A DNA stretch of 64,000 nt from Ferrimonas balearica (GCF_019802055.1 NZ_JAHVHW010000012.1:124001-188000); one strand, 5' to 3'; shown: positions 40,826 to 50,436, numbered from the stretch's first letter. The notes: generated by a model from the sequence alone, not told the origin. Translations and numbers: made by a program.

Positions 40826-41269
40826 CACCTTTTAACATCAGCGCTCTCTTTTCTCGCTTTTCCCCGCAAATCGGCTCGGCTCTCATCGCGTTCACCGCTT
40901 TTTGGCTCGGGTTGGCACTTTCGCTTTAATTCCTTTACTATCCCCGCCACTGAGTTCGCCGCCCTGGCTGAACTTAGGGCATCGTCCTGTTTTCTTTGCA
41001 TCCCCTGGACCTTCGTCCGGTCCGTCAGCGTCGACGTTGCCCCCTTCTGTCGCGGAACCGCTCCGCGTCCACGCGCCTTCGTGGCGTCTTAGTTTGCTTA
41101 TTGCGCGTACTGCGCGGCCATTTGAGCCAGGAACCACCGGGAACGGGACCAGTGCGTCCGCCGGTTGATGACGGCTGTGATCCCAGGATCACGGCATGGC
41201 TCTGTAATGGCGTCTGTTTACCTGGTTGTGCAGGAGTGGGCTCACTCCTGCGGTAAGAGGAGCCTTTGA
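40826..41269. other. Gene-free, hairpin-rich region before the glutamate symporter
   Basis: About 440 bases with no convincing gene. There is a T/C-rich first part, then a row of GC hairpins: GGACC/GGTCC (41007-41023), CGCGGA/TCCGCG (41051-41067), GTGATCC/GGATCAC (41177-41192, extendable) and GCAGGAGT/ACTCCTGC (41230-41251). The last ends 5 bases before the symporter's GAGGAG ribosome site. Open frames of 80-90 codons run on both strands but lack ribosome sites and have low-complexity composition. It may be a long structured 5' leader, an unannotated RNA, or a dispersed repeat. Confidence 0.45.
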
Positions 41270-42616
41270 ATGATCAGCAATTGGGAGCTGTTTACCGATT
41301 TTGGCATCGCCGGTGGCCTGCTGCTGTCAGGCAAGCTGCTGCGTGCCCACGTGACCCTGTTTCAAAAGCTCTACCTTCCTGCGGCATTGATTGCAGGCCT
41401 GCTGGCGCTGCTGTTGGGCTCGGCAGGACTGGACCTGCTTCCATGGAGTGAGCAGTTTGCCAGCAATGCCAGCATTCTGACCGTGGTGCTGTTTGCCTCC
41501 CTCGGGTTGGCGACTGATTTCCCCTCTGCCCGAACCCTGGTTCAGCGCTGTGGCAGCCTCTGGACCTTTAACCAACTGGCCAACGTCGGTCAGTGGGCGT
41601 TCTGTGCGGCAGCGGGGCTGCTGCTGGCTACCGTCATCTGGCCCGGCTTGAGTCCTGCGTTCGGCCTGGTGCTGTCCGCTGGCTTTATGGGCGGACACGG
41701 CACTGGAGTCGTGGTGGGCGAATCCTTGGGGGGCCTGGGCTGGGAGGATGCTCTGACGCTGGCGCTGACCACCGCCACCGTGGGCATTTTTGCCTCCATC
41801 CTGGTGGGGCTGCTGTTGATTCATCTGGGGCTGAGAAAGGGCTGGATCCAGGATTTTGCCCGCTTTGAATCGATGAGCCGCACCGCCCGTCGTGGCCTGG
41901 TTCCCGCCGGAGAGCAGGGGCATCTGGGGCGGGAAACGGCCGCGTCCATCTCCATCGATGCACTGGCGATGCACGCCGCTTTGCTGGTAGCGGTGTCTGT
42001 GCTGGCCTACCACGCTGCCGTTTACCTCTCAGGCTTCCATGAACTGGTAAAAGTGCCCGCCTTTGTTACCGCCTTTGCCTTTGGCCTGACCGCCCGTGGT
42101 GTGCTGAAAAGGCTGGGTGGCAAGGTCTACTTCGACGACAAGATCTTTGGCCACTGTACCGGTACCGCCAGTGACTTTCTGGTGGTATTCGGCATTGCGG
42201 CCATCAAGGTGACCATTCTGATGAATTACGCCGCACCGCTGATTGTGATGGTGCTGCTGGGCATCCTGTTCAACCTGGTGATGGTGTTGCTGGTGGCGCC
42301 CCGCCTGCTTGGCGAGAACTGGTTCGAAAAAGCGGTGTTCTCCTGGGGCTGGCTCACCGGCACCGTAGGAATGGGGATTGCGCTGCTGCGTATTGTCGAT
42401 CCCAAGATGCGCTCCAGAGTGCTGGATGACTACGCCATCGCCTATGTGCCCGGCTCGGTTGTGGATATGGTGATGATCTCCCTGGTGCCGATTCTGATGA
42501 TGAAAGGGATGGCCTTTGAGGCGATCACGGGCATGTTGTTTTACCTGCTGGGCATCCTGGTGATGTGGCGCTTTATCCTGCGGCGACAAGGACGTATGGC
42601 ACCGGCAGTGGCCTGA
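41270..42616 (+). CDS. GltS-family sodium:glutamate symporter
   Basis: A 448-residue inner-membrane transporter with about ten helices in two inverted repeats. The first repeat has the re-entrant signature AGFMGGHGTGVVVGESL; the second has FSWGWLTGTVGMGIALLRI. This is the ESS (glutamate:Na+ symporter) family, somewhat longer than E. coli GltS (401) and with divergent central loop. GAGGAG lies 7 bases before the ATG. The upstream leader is unusually structured. The substrate is likely glutamate, but a different carboxylate is possible for this subgroup. Confidence 0.85.
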   Translation: MISNWELFTDFGIAGGLLLSGKLLRAHVTLFQKLYLPAALIAGLLALLLGSAGLDLLPWSEQFASNASILTVVLFASLGLATDFPSARTLVQRCGSLWTFNQLANVGQWAFCAAAGLLLATVIWPGLSPAFGLVLSAGFMGGHGTGVVVGESLGGLGWEDALTLALTTATVGIFASILVGLLLIHLGLRKGWIQDFARFESMSRTARRGLVPAGEQGHLGRETAASISIDALAMHAALLVAVSVLAYHAAVYLSGFHELVKVPAFVTAFAFGLTARGVLKRLGGKVYFDDKIFGHCTGTASDFLVVFGIAAIKVTILMNYAAPLIVMVLLGILFNLVMVLLVAPRLLGENWFEKAVFSWGWLTGTVGMGIALLRIVDPKMRSRVLDDYAIAYVPGSVVDMVMISLVPILMMKGMAFEAITGMLFYLLGILVMWRFILRRQGRMAPAVA

Positions 42617-42750
42617 CCGCCGACCGGGGCGGTTTGATGCGGAAAAAACCCGGAATTGGCCGTTTTTCAGCCGTGCAGCGGTAAGGCAATTCAGGTACAA
42701 TTTCGGGTTTGAATTCCCACCTCGTTTGTTAATTAAGTAGCAGGACGAAC

Positions 42751-43849
42751 ATGTTCGAAATCAATCCGGTGCTGAACAGCATCAAGGGGCTGTCTGAGCG
42801 GACAGAACTCCTTAGGGGGTACCTTTGACTACGACGCCAAGCAAGAGCGTCTGGAAGAAGTAAACGCGGAGCTGGAGCAGCCCGACGTCTGGAATGAACC
42901 CGAGCGCGCCCAGGAGCTGGGCCGTGAGCGCAGCAATCTGGAAGCGGTGGTGAAAACCATCGACGATCTGGTTCAGGGTCTGGACGACGTCAGCGAACTG
43001 CTGGATCTGGCCGTGGAAGAGCAGGACGAAGAGAGCTTTGAGGAGGCCAAGAGCGAACTCAAAGGGCTGGAAGAGCAGCTGGAGAAGCTGGAGTTCCGCC
43101 GTATGTTCTCTGGTCCTCAGGACCCCAACGACGCCTACCTGGATCTGCAGGCAGGCTCCGGCGGTACCGAAGCGCAGGACTGGTGCAACATCCTGCTGCG
43201 CATGTACCTGCGCTGGGCCGAAGCCAAGGGCTTCAAGACCGAGATCATCGAAGTCTCCGAAGGGGAAGTGGCGGGCCTGAAGAGTGCCACCGTTCGCATC
43301 TCCGGCGAGTACGCCTTTGGCTGGCTGCGCACCGAAACCGGTGTACACCGTCTGGTTCGGAAATCCCCGTTCGATTCCGGCGGTCGTCGTCATACGTCGT
43401 TCTCCTCCGCGTTCGTCTATCCCGAGGTGGATGACAACATCGACATCGAGATCAACCCGGCGGATCTGCGTATCGACGTATACCGGGCTTCCGGTGCCGG
43501 TGGTCAGCACGTGAACACCACCGAATCCGCGGTACGTATTACCCACATGCCCACCAACACCGTGGTGCAGTGTCAGAACGAACGCTCCCAGCACAAGAAC
43601 AAAGATCAGGCGATGAAACAGTTGAAAGCCAAACTGTTTGAGCTGGAGATGCAGAAACAGAACGCGGAGAAGCAGGCCGCCGAGGACGCTAAGTCCGATA
43701 TCGGTTGGGGCAGCCAGATCCGTTCCTACGTGCTGGATGATTCCCGCATCAAGGATCTGCGTACCGGCGTGGAGACCCGTAACACCCAGGCGGTGCTGGA
43801 CGGGGATCTGGATCGCTTTATCGAGGCCAGCCTCAAGTCTGGCCTGTAA
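42751..43849 (+). CDS. prfB: Peptide chain release factor 2 (programmed +1 frameshift)
   Basis: RF2 recognises UGA and UAA stop codons. The gene is in two frames: codons 1-25 from the ATG at 42751 reach an in-frame TGA at 42826-42828, and translation continues in the +1 frame from GAC at 42827 to the TAA at 43847. The joined product is 365 residues, the same as E. coli RF2. The stop-codon recognition tripeptide SPF (KSPFDSGG) and the catalytic GGQ ([18 protein letters not shown]) are present. lysS follows after 12 bases, so the two form an operon. A TACAAT -10 at 42696-42701 is a possible promoter. Confidence 0.97.
42814..42829 (+). promoter_or_regulatory. RF2 programmed frameshift site
   Basis: AGGGGG (42814-42819), an internal Shine-Dalgarno-like element, lies 3 bases before the slippery CTT-TGA-C. 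Low RF2 makes the ribosome pause at TGA and slip +1, giving autoregulation. The site is nearly identical to that of E. coli. Confidence 0.97.
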
Positions 43850-43861
43850 GGATTGAAGAAG

Positions 43862-45343
43862 ATGACAGAACAAGTGCAAGACGAGAACAAGTTGATCGCC
43901 GAACGTCGCGGCAAACTTGATCTGATCCGCCAGAGCTGCAAGGCCAATGGCCACCCCAACGATTGGCGTCCTGAGCATAAGGCCGCGGATCTGCAGGCGG
44001 AGTTTGGTGAGAAAACCAAAGAAGAGCTGGAAGTGATGGCCACCACCGTGTCCGTCGCGGGCCGTATCATGGCCAAGCGTGGCCCCTTCCTGGCGATCCA
44101 GGACGTGTCCGGCCGCATTCAGGCTTACGCTGCCAAAGACGTTCAGCAGGCCCTGAAAGAGATTGGTGGTCTGGACATCGGCGACATCATCGGTGTGAAG
44201 GGTCAGTTGCACAAATCCGGTAAAGGCGACCTCTACGTCGATATGGCCGAGTACCAGCTGCTGACCAAAGCCCTGCGCCCGCTGCCGGAGAAGTTCCACG
44301 GTCTGACCGACCAGGAGCAGCGCTACCGTCAGCGTTACGTGGACCTGATCGTTAACGAAGAGTCCCGTAACACCTTCAAGGTTCGCTCCAAAGTGATCTC
44401 CGCGATCCGTCAGTACATGACCGATCACGAGTTTATGGAAGTGGAAACCCCGATGATGCAGGTGATCCCCGGCGGCGCGTCTGCCCGTCCGTTTATCACC
44501 CATCACAACGCCCTGGACCAGGACATGTACCTGCGCATCGCGCCGGAGCTGTACCTGAAACGTCTGGTGGTGGGCGGCTTCGATCGCGTATTCGAGATCA
44601 ACCGCAACTTCCGTAACGAAGGTCTCTCCCCGCGTCACAACCCCGAGTTCACCATGATGGAGTTCTACATGGCGTACGCGGACTATCGTGACCTGATGGA
44701 TCTGACCGAAGACATGCTGCGCACCGTTACTGAGCAGGTGCTGGGCACCAGCAAGGTGAAATACGGCGAAGAGGAGTTCGATTTCGGCGCGCCGTTTGCC
44801 CGCATGTCCATGCGTGAGGCGATCCTCAAGTACAACCCGGAAGTGACGCTCGAGATGCTGGGCAGCTACGAGACCGCTTGCGAAGTGGCCAAGGACCTGA
44901 AGATCGAGGTTCAGCCCTCCTGGGGCCTGGGCCGTGTGATCACCGAGATCTTTGAAGAGACCGCTGAGCACCGTCTGATCCAGCCGACCTTCATCACTGA
45001 GTACCCGGCAGAAGTCTCTCCGCTGGCTCGTCGTAACGACGACAACCCGGAGATCACCGACCGCTTCGAGTTCTTCGTTGGTGGCCGAGAGATCGCCAAC
45101 GGCTTCTCCGAGTTGAACGACGCCGCTGACCAGAAGCAGCGCTTCCTGGACCAGGTGAAGGCGAAGGATGCGGGTGATGATGAAGCGATGTTCTACGACG
45201 GTGACTACGTGACCGCTCTGGAGCACGGCCTGCCGCCGACTGCCGGTCAGGGCATCGGTATCGATCGTCTGGTGATGCTGTTTACCGACAGCCATACCAT
45301 CCGTGACGTGATTCTGTTCCCCGCTATGCGCCCCCAGGCGTAA
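43862..45343 (+). CDS. lysS: Lysyl-tRNA synthetase (class II)
   Basis: A 493-residue class-II synthetase charging tRNA-Lys. An N-terminal OB-fold anticodon-binding domain (about 60-150) is followed by the catalytic core with motif 1 ([19 protein letters not shown]), motif 2 ([20 protein letters not shown]) and motif 3 ([12 protein letters not shown]). The ATG at 43862 is used, with AAGGA 9 bases upstream; an in-frame TTG at 43853 is less likely. Downstream of prfB, as in E. coli. A strong terminator follows. Confidence 0.97.
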   Translation: MTEQVQDENKLIAERRGKLDLIRQSCKANGHPNDWRPEHKAADLQAEFGEKTKEELEVMATTVSVAGRIMAKRGPFLAIQDVSGRIQAYAAKDVQQALKEIGGLDIGDIIGVKGQLHKSGKGDLYVDMAEYQLLTKALRPLPEKFHGLTDQEQRYRQRYVDLIVNEESRNTFKVRSKVISAIRQYMTDHEFMEVETPMMQVIPGGASARPFITHHNALDQDMYLRIAPELYLKRLVVGGFDRVFEINRNFRNEGLSPRHNPEFTMMEFYMAYADYRDLMDLTEDMLRTVTEQVLGTSKVKYGEEEFDFGAPFARMSMREAILKYNPEVTLEMLGSYETACEVAKDLKIEVQPSWGLGRVITEIFEETAEHRLIQPTFITEYPAEVSPLARRNDDNPEITDRFEFFVGGREIANGFSELNDAADQKQRFLDQVKAKDAGDDEAMFYDGDYVTALEHGLPPTAGQGIGIDRLVMLFTDSHTIRDVILFPAMRPQA

Positions 45344-45356
45344 GCGCTGAATCATG

Positions 45357-45384
45357 AAAAAAGCCCGCGAAAGCGGGCTTTTTT
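45357..45384. terminator. Terminator of prfB-lysS
   Basis: Stem AAAAAAGCCCGC-gaaa-GCGGGCTTTTTT after lysS; it can also stop the convergent Nudix gene transcript. Confidence 0.94.
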
Positions 45385-45440
45385 GTGCCTGGAACTTGGC
45401 CGGAGTCTCGGTGAGTCAACCTTGGCGGAGCGCTTTGGGA

Positions 45441-45962
45441 TCAGGCGGCCAGTTGCTGGTGACGCTGCAATTGTTTCAGGAGCCAGGTTTCCCGCAGGAT
45501 GGAGAGACCCGCTTTCGGACTGCCCGCCATCACCGCTTCGTTGTGGGCGATCGCCTCAGCAAGCGGTACCCAGCGCGGTGTCATGCCATTGGCCACCTCA
45601 TAGTGCTCCAGTGCGGTTTCGCCCAGCGCCGTCTCAGCGTCACAAAGGTAGCAGTAGGAGAGCATCCGGACGTTATCGAAATCCGGCTTGTACCAGGGGC
45701 GCAGCTCCTCAACCAGACCGAACTCCGCGAGAATGCGCAATCCCTGGGCGCCGGTCTCCTCGGCGACTTCCCGAAGCAGTGCCGCCTCAAGGGATTCTCC
45801 TGCATCCACGCCGCCCCCCGGCAGACTGTAATCGTCATAGCGCTCGGTATAGAGCAGCAACACCTGATCGTCTTTGGCAATCAACGCTCTGACGGACAAC
45901 CGGGTGTACTCCGTGCCCTGCTCAATGGCGTCAGGGTGGATCAGCGTCTGGATCAGGTTCAT
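45441..45962 (-). CDS. Nudix hydrolase
   Basis: A 173-residue Nudix enzyme. The metal-binding Nudix box runs from GGGVDAGESLEAALLREVAEETG, with the expected Gly and the Arg-Glu and Glu-Glu pairs. The remaining sequence gives the alpha/beta/alpha fold. The substrate (nucleoside diphosphate derivative) cannot be assigned. The ATG at 45962 is preceded by GAGAG at 5 bases. Convergent with lysS and divergent from the FAN1-type gene. Confidence 0.88.
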   Translation of the reverse strand: MNLIQTLIHPDAIEQGTEYTRLSVRALIAKDDQVLLLYTERYDDYSLPGGGVDAGESLEAALLREVAEETGAQGLRILAEFGLVEELRPWYKPDFDNVRMLSYCYLCDAETALGETALEHYEVANGMTPRWVPLAEAIAHNEAVMAGSPKAGLSILRETWLLKQLQRHQQLAA

Positions 45963-46057
45963 GGACACTCTCTTCAGGGGGAAAGCGGGGGATTGTACGG
46001 ATTTGCGCCACTGGGAGCCAGAGGGGCCATGCTACACTCCGGGCACAAGGAGGGCTC

Positions 46058-47692
46058 ATGCTGCCACTGGCTCCGGACTATTACCGCCGCAACTTCCGTT
46101 TTCTTATCGATTTTGTTCAGCGCTACCGGGCTCATTTGATCGATCCTGAGCTGTCGGATTTTCTGGCGCGCTTCGAGGCACTGACCCCACGAGCGCAGTG
46201 CCTCTATGTCCGACTGTTGACCCGAAAAGGAACGGGCTTCCGCTCCGATAAGCTGCGCTATGAGGAGATCGGTGATCCTCTGCCTCACCTCAGAGTGCTG
46301 GAAGAAGCGGAGATGGTGATGCTGGATGCGGAAGTGCCCGTTACCGAGCTTGGACGGTTGCTGCTGCTGGGAGAGCTTAGGGCACTTTCCGCATTACGGC
46401 CCTATCTGGAGGGGCGTCCCTCCAAGGGGGCGCTTCTGGCCAACCTGCAGGAGTCCGAGCTGACTCCTCAGCCTTTTTCTGCGTGGTGGCCTGACGCACC
46501 GTTTCAACTGGTCTTTCAGAAGCAGGAGGCATTGGTTGAACGGTTGCAGTTGCTGTTCTTTGGCAATCTGCATCAAAGCCTCAGCGAGTTTGTGGTGGCG
46601 ACGCTGGCGCATGTGCGTTACCCCGAAGTGCCTTTGACCCCAACTTCATTCCCGTTTCAACACGCCGACTCGGTTATCCGCTATCAGGAGCGGGAGCGCC
46701 TGGCTCAGTCCTGGGCCACCGGGGAGATCGATGGAACCGAGTGGGCAGCGCGGTTACGAGTCCCGGACACTGAGGCCAAACTCGAGCGTCAGCGCCAACG
46801 CCACGCGTTTACTCTGGCCCGTCAGTATGAACGGGAAGGAGAGGAGGAGATCGCCCTGTCTCTCTATCAGGGATGCCAGTATGGGGAAGCGCGGGAACGT
46901 CGCCTGCGTCTCTATTTTGCCCGTGGTGATCATGCCCGTGCGCTGTCTACTGCGTTGGCGATGCAAGCGTTGCCGCAATCGGAGCAGGAGCGGGTGGTTG
47001 CCCGGCGTTTTCTGGGGCGTCTGGCTCGCCATCTCTGGATACCGAAGGCCAAAGCCGACTCCCCAAGGCCCGATACTGAGCACCGTACCTTGCAGTGGCA
47101 CGGGCCGGTGGAAGAGGCGGTGTCGGAAGTGCTTCGTGGTGAAGGGGCACAGGTTTGGCATACGGAGAATGCGCTGATTAACGGGGTTGCCGGGCTGCTG
47201 CTCTGGCCGGTGATACACGCGCCCATTACCGGCGCCTTTGTTCAGCCATTTCAACATCGCCCTCTGGATCTCTACCATCCTGACTTCCTGCCCCGACGCC
47301 GGACTCAGTTAGACAACGAGTTGGCCCTATGGCGAAGCTACTCTCCGGAGCGGTTTGAAGCTTCGCTGTTGGCACGCTACCAAAAGTATCAGGGAATACG
47401 TTGTGCCCTGGTGCAGTGGAACCGGTTGCCGGAAGCGGCCCTGAAAGCCGCCATTCCCCGGCTGTCACCGACGCAGTGGTTGCAGTTGGTGGCCTATCTG
47501 ATGGGGGATCTGAAGGCCCGACGCTCTGGACAGCCTGATCTGCTGGCCGTTAACGACGATGGCTTGTCTCTTATCGAGGTCAAGGGACCCGGCGATACTC
47601 TGCGAGACCATCAGCAGCGCTGGCTGACGGAATTGTCCCGGATAGGCGTGAGCAATCGATTGCTTTGGGTGAGGCGGGCCGAACACAAATAG
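46058..47692 (+). CDS. FAN1-type VRR-NUC domain nuclease
   Basis: A 544-residue protein whose C-terminal ~110 residues form a VRR-NUC nuclease domain: SGQPDLLAVNDDG, LIEVKGPGDTLRDHQQRW, with Asp, Glu and Lys as the PD-(D/E)xK metal site and Gln in the last helix. The N-terminal part, with an early winged-helix-like segment (VRLLTRKGTGFRSDKLRYEEIG) and helical repeat-like middle, matches bacterial FAN1 homologues, structure-selective 5'-flap nucleases linked to interstrand-crosslink repair. Short ribosome site (AAGGAGG) before the ATG. Single gene. Confidence 0.88.
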   Translation: MLPLAPDYYRRNFRFLIDFVQRYRAHLIDPELSDFLARFEALTPRAQCLYVRLLTRKGTGFRSDKLRYEEIGDPLPHLRVLEEAEMVMLDAEVPVTELGRLLLLGELRALSALRPYLEGRPSKGALLANLQESELTPQPFSAWWPDAPFQLVFQKQEALVERLQLLFFGNLHQSLSEFVVATLAHVRYPEVPLTPTSFPFQHADSVIRYQERERLAQSWATGEIDGTEWAARLRVPDTEAKLERQRQRHAFTLARQYEREGEEEIALSLYQGCQYGEARERRLRLYFARGDHARALSTALAMQALPQSEQERVVARRFLGRLARHLWIPKAKADSPRPDTEHRTLQWHGPVEEAVSEVLRGEGAQVWHTENALINGVAGLLLWPVIHAPITGAFVQPFQHRPLDLYHPDFLPRRRTQLDNELALWRSYSPERFEASLLARYQKYQGIRCALVQWNRLPEAALKAAIPRLSPTQWLQLVAYLMGDLKARRSGQPDLLAVNDDGLSLIEVKGPGDTLRDHQQRWLTELSRIGVSNRLLWVRRAEHK

Positions 47693-48168
47693 CGTGCGCA
47701 ATGTCGCCTTGTTGCGAGAATGTTTGGTGATCGCGGCCCGCACGGTAACGGCGCGGCAACATTTGTGCGCCTGCATGGTGTTCCGATTGGTTTCGTGAGC
47801 TGCCTCGTGTGCATTTTCTGAAATAATGCTCCATCTGTGGTTGTTGGTGCGGTTGTATGTGCTGGCTTTTCCTTTTGGTCTGGTGGGGAACTGTCGCCAA
47901 TGTCCCTGTGTGATCTGTGTCACAAATGGGGTGTTGGGCTGTCCTGGCGCTAATGGATGGCGCAAATTGCTGCTGTTAGTCACTTTTGCAGTGAAAAGGG
48001 TTGTGCATTGTTTGATTTGTGGTGTGCTGCTTTGCTTGTCTGTAAAGTTCTGACGCTGTTTTTACATAAAAAACCCCAGTAGACTCCACTGGCATCAGAG
48101 AAGACTGGCATAAGCCAGCACGGGGTGCCTGAGGGTACCGAAGCACACCCAGCCAAGCGACACTGACT
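47693..48168. promoter_or_regulatory. Symporter upstream region with consensus CRP site at 47909-47924
   Basis: About 475 bases without a credible gene. TGTGATCTGTGTCACA at 47909-47924 matches the CRP consensus at all ten positions. A TAATGG at 47951 is a possible -10, placing the site near -46, and the leader then contains small hairpins (CTGGC-ATAA-GCCAG at 48101-48114; GGTGC/GCACC at 48124-48149). A 75-codon Cys-rich frame at 47826 lacks a ribosome site and is not counted. Confidence 0.6.
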
Positions 48169-49428
48169 ATGCAATCAACTTCCCTATCCAAGAAGATCTT
48201 CACCGGTCTGTTCTCCGGTTTGCTGATCGGCGTGGTGATCCAGGCCTTTCTCGCTGACCTGCCGTTTTTCAATGACACCGTGGTTGGTCTGGCCTCTATG
48301 GCCGGCTCCATGTTCGTTAACCTGATCATGATGCTGGTTGTGCCACTGGTGTTTGTTTCCATCATCAGCGGCATCACCGAACTGCCCAATGCCAACAGTC
48401 TCGGCCGATTGGGTGGAAAAACCTTTGGTCTCTACCTGATCAACACCCTGGTGGCGATCTCGGTCGCGCTGGCCATCGCTCTGATCCTTCAGCCGGGTCG
48501 TGGTGCGGATCTGCCCCACGTCGGCGACCTGGCGATCACCGCCACCGAGCTGCCCAGTATCAGTGGCCTGATCATGGACATCATCCCCCGCAACCCGATT
48601 GAAGCCTTTGCCTCGGGCAATATGCTGCAGATCATCTTTATGGCGCTGCTGCTGGGCTTTGTGATCAAGCTGCTGGGCAAAGAGATGGAAGGGGTAGCGG
48701 AAGGCTTCCGTAAGGCCAATACCATCATGATGACCCTGATCACCCTGGTGATGAAGCTGGCACCTTATGGCGTTTTCGGTCTGATGGTGAACCTGGGCGC
48801 CACCCTGGAAGCCTCAACATTCCTCTCTGTAGCCGGTTACATCGGGCTGATCGTCAGTCTGCTGATTGTGTGGCTGTTCGTGGTTTACCCCATGGCGGTT
48901 GGGGCGTTCACCAACATCAGCGCCGCGGAGTTCCGTCGCCAGACGCGTGAGCAGGTGATGTTCTCCCTCTCCTGCGCCAGCTCCAATGCCACCATCCCGG
49001 TGACCATGCGCACCCTGACCCAGAAGCTGGGTGTGTCCAAAGCCACCGCAGGCTTTGGTGTACCGCTGGGGGCCACCATGAACATGGGTGGTGTATCCAT
49101 CTACATCACCATCGCTGCGGTGTTCCTGGCCAACGCCTTTGATGTGCCCCTGGGCATGGAGCAGTTGCCGGCTCTGGTCGCCTCCGTCTTCCTGCTCTCC
49201 GTTGGTGCGGGTGGTGTGCCTGGTGGCGGCGCTGTGATGATCGGTGTGCTGATTCACCAGATGGGTCTGCCTGCGGAAACCGCGTTTGCCCTGGTGATCG
49301 CCGTGGATCGCATTATCGACATGTTCGTGACCTCCGCCAACGTCGTGGGTGATGCGGCGGTGGTGACCATCGTCGATAAGAGCGAAGCCAAGTTTGCTGA
49401 AGCCGAGGCCCAACAGCAGGCCTCCTGA
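48169..49428 (+). CDS. Dicarboxylate/amino acid:cation symporter (DAACS, SLC1 type)
   Basis: A 419-residue sodium- or proton-coupled transporter of the GltP/DctA/GltPh family. The HP1 serine-rich tip is CASSNATIPVT, the TM7 Na+ motif appears as GATMNMGGVS, and TM8 carries RIIDMFVTSANVVGDAAVVTIV with the substrate-binding Asp/Asn region. The lack of the Arg of glutamate-specific TM8 (NVVGD) is typical of the broader bacterial dicarboxylate/Asp/Ser group, so the substrate is left open. A consensus CRP site lies 245 bases upstream. Confidence 0.9.
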   Translation: MQSTSLSKKIFTGLFSGLLIGVVIQAFLADLPFFNDTVVGLASMAGSMFVNLIMMLVVPLVFVSIISGITELPNANSLGRLGGKTFGLYLINTLVAISVALAIALILQPGRGADLPHVGDLAITATELPSISGLIMDIIPRNPIEAFASGNMLQIIFMALLLGFVIKLLGKEMEGVAEGFRKANTIMMTLITLVMKLAPYGVFGLMVNLGATLEASTFLSVAGYIGLIVSLLIVWLFVVYPMAVGAFTNISAAEFRRQTREQVMFSLSCASSNATIPVTMRTLTQKLGVSKATAGFGVPLGATMNMGGVSIYITIAAVFLANAFDVPLGMEQLPALVASVFLLSVGAGGVPGGGAVMIGVLIHQMGLPAETAFALVIAVDRIIDMFVTSANVVGDAAVVTIVDKSEAKFAEAEAQQQAS

Positions 49429-49454
49429 GCCGGAATCGCCCGTTCTCGTTAAAG

Positions 49455-49488
49455 CGCCCTCCCGCCCTCTGGTTGGAGGGCGTTTTTT
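49455..49488 (+). terminator. Terminator of the DAACS symporter
   Basis: Stem CGCCCTCC / GGAGGGCG with a 12-base loop and TTTTTT, 26 bases after the stop codon. Confidence 0.85.
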
Positions 49489-49692
49489 GATCCTATGCTC
49501 GCTGAGTTATCCGAACGCTATATAACGAAGCGAGGTTCCTCGGCCTAGGCACCTCTTAATGTGTGAGCTGAGAGCGGGGAAAAATAAGGGTCTGACCAAG
49601 TTGACAAATGCGTGATTTATGCAGGGTTTTTCTTTCAGGTTGACGGGGGTATGCTGGTCATCAGGTTCACTTTTTGACCAGAGGGAGATGGC

Positions 49693-50436
49693 ATGAGTGC
49701 ATGGGTTCAAGGTCGTGTGGTCGAGCGTATCGACTGGAACGACAAGCTGTTCAGTCTCAAGGTAGATGCCGACGTGCAGCCCTTTGTCGCGGGTCAGTTT
49801 ACCAAGCTGGCTTTGGAGCAGGGCGGAGAGCGGGTGCAGCGGGCCTACTCCTTTGTGAATGCCCCTGAAGCGGAATACCTGGAGTTCCTGGCGGTGGCGG
49901 TGGAGGAGGGCGAACTCTCCCCCAGATTGCAGGATCTCACCGTGGGGGACAACATCATGGTCAGCCCACGTCCCAGTGGCTTTCTTACTCTGGATGAGGT
50001 GCCTGCTGGCCGGGAGTTGTGGATGTTCGCTACCGGTACGGCAGTGGGCCCGTTTCTCTCCATCCTCAACAGCCAGGATTGCTGGGAACGCTACGAAACC
50101 TTCATCCTGGTGTACGCCGTCCGCTATGAGAAGGATTTGGCGTATCTGGAGATGATCAAGGAGATGGCAGAGGCCCACCCGAAACAGTTCAGGTTCGTGC
50201 CCATTGTCAGTCGTGAAGCCGTAGAGGGGGCACTGCAGGGACGGATCCCGGAACTGCTGGCCAATCAATCCATTCAGCAAGCGGCGGATCTTCCCATTGC
50301 GCCTGCCCGAAGTCAGACGCTGATCTGCGGGAATCCCGACATGATTCGGGACACCGTCGCGGTGCTGGAGGGGATGGGGTTGCGTAAGAATCTGCGCCGC
50401 ACCCCGGGACAGATCACCATGGAGAAGTATTGGTGA
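49693..50436 (+). CDS. fpr: Ferredoxin/flavodoxin--NADP+ reductase
   Basis: A 247-residue FAD enzyme that exchanges electrons between NADPH and ferredoxin or flavodoxin, supporting Fe-S repair and radical enzymes. The FAD motif is RAYSFVNAP, the NADP-binding loop FATGTAVGPFLSIL, and CGNPDMI and the C-terminal aromatic EKYW are typical of the short bacterial class. GGGAG lies 5 bases before the ATG. Upstream 49489-49692 holds a TTGACA at 49601 and a TTGACG at 49640, but no clear -10. The next gene overlaps its stop codon. Confidence 0.94.
   Translation: MSAWVQGRVVERIDWNDKLFSLKVDADVQPFVAGQFTKLALEQGGERVQRAYSFVNAPEAEYLEFLAVAVEEGELSPRLQDLTVGDNIMVSPRPSGFLTLDEVPAGRELWMFATGTAVGPFLSILNSQDCWERYETFILVYAVRYEKDLAYLEMIKEMAEAHPKQFRFVPIVSREAVEGALQGRIPELLANQSIQQAADLPIAPARSQTLICGNPDMIRDTVAVLEGMGLRKNLRRTPGQITMEKYW

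Noticed and set aside
40892-41137. An 81-codon minus-strand frame, and overlapping plus-strand frames, before the glutamate symporter.
   Set aside because: No ribosome sites; several frames are open at once over GC hairpins. I list the stretch as a structured element instead, while noting that translation is not excluded.
41175-41195. TGTGATCCCAGGATCACG as a CRP site upstream of the glutamate symporter.
   Set aside because: The half-sites are 8 bases apart, not 6; it is better read as a hairpin.
42812-45355. An 847-codon open frame on the minus strand opposite prfB and lysS.
   Set aside because: It is the antisense shadow of two well-identified essential genes; its translation is rich in His, Gln, Leu and Val with no domain, and it arises from high-GC third positions.
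47826-48053. A 75-codon Cys-rich plus-strand frame over the CRP site.
   Set aside because: No Shine-Dalgarno, and it covers the regulatory site; more likely leader or promoter DNA.
49507-50280. A 257-codon minus-strand frame opposite fpr.
   Set aside because: Shadow of a clear ferredoxin-NADP reductase gene.
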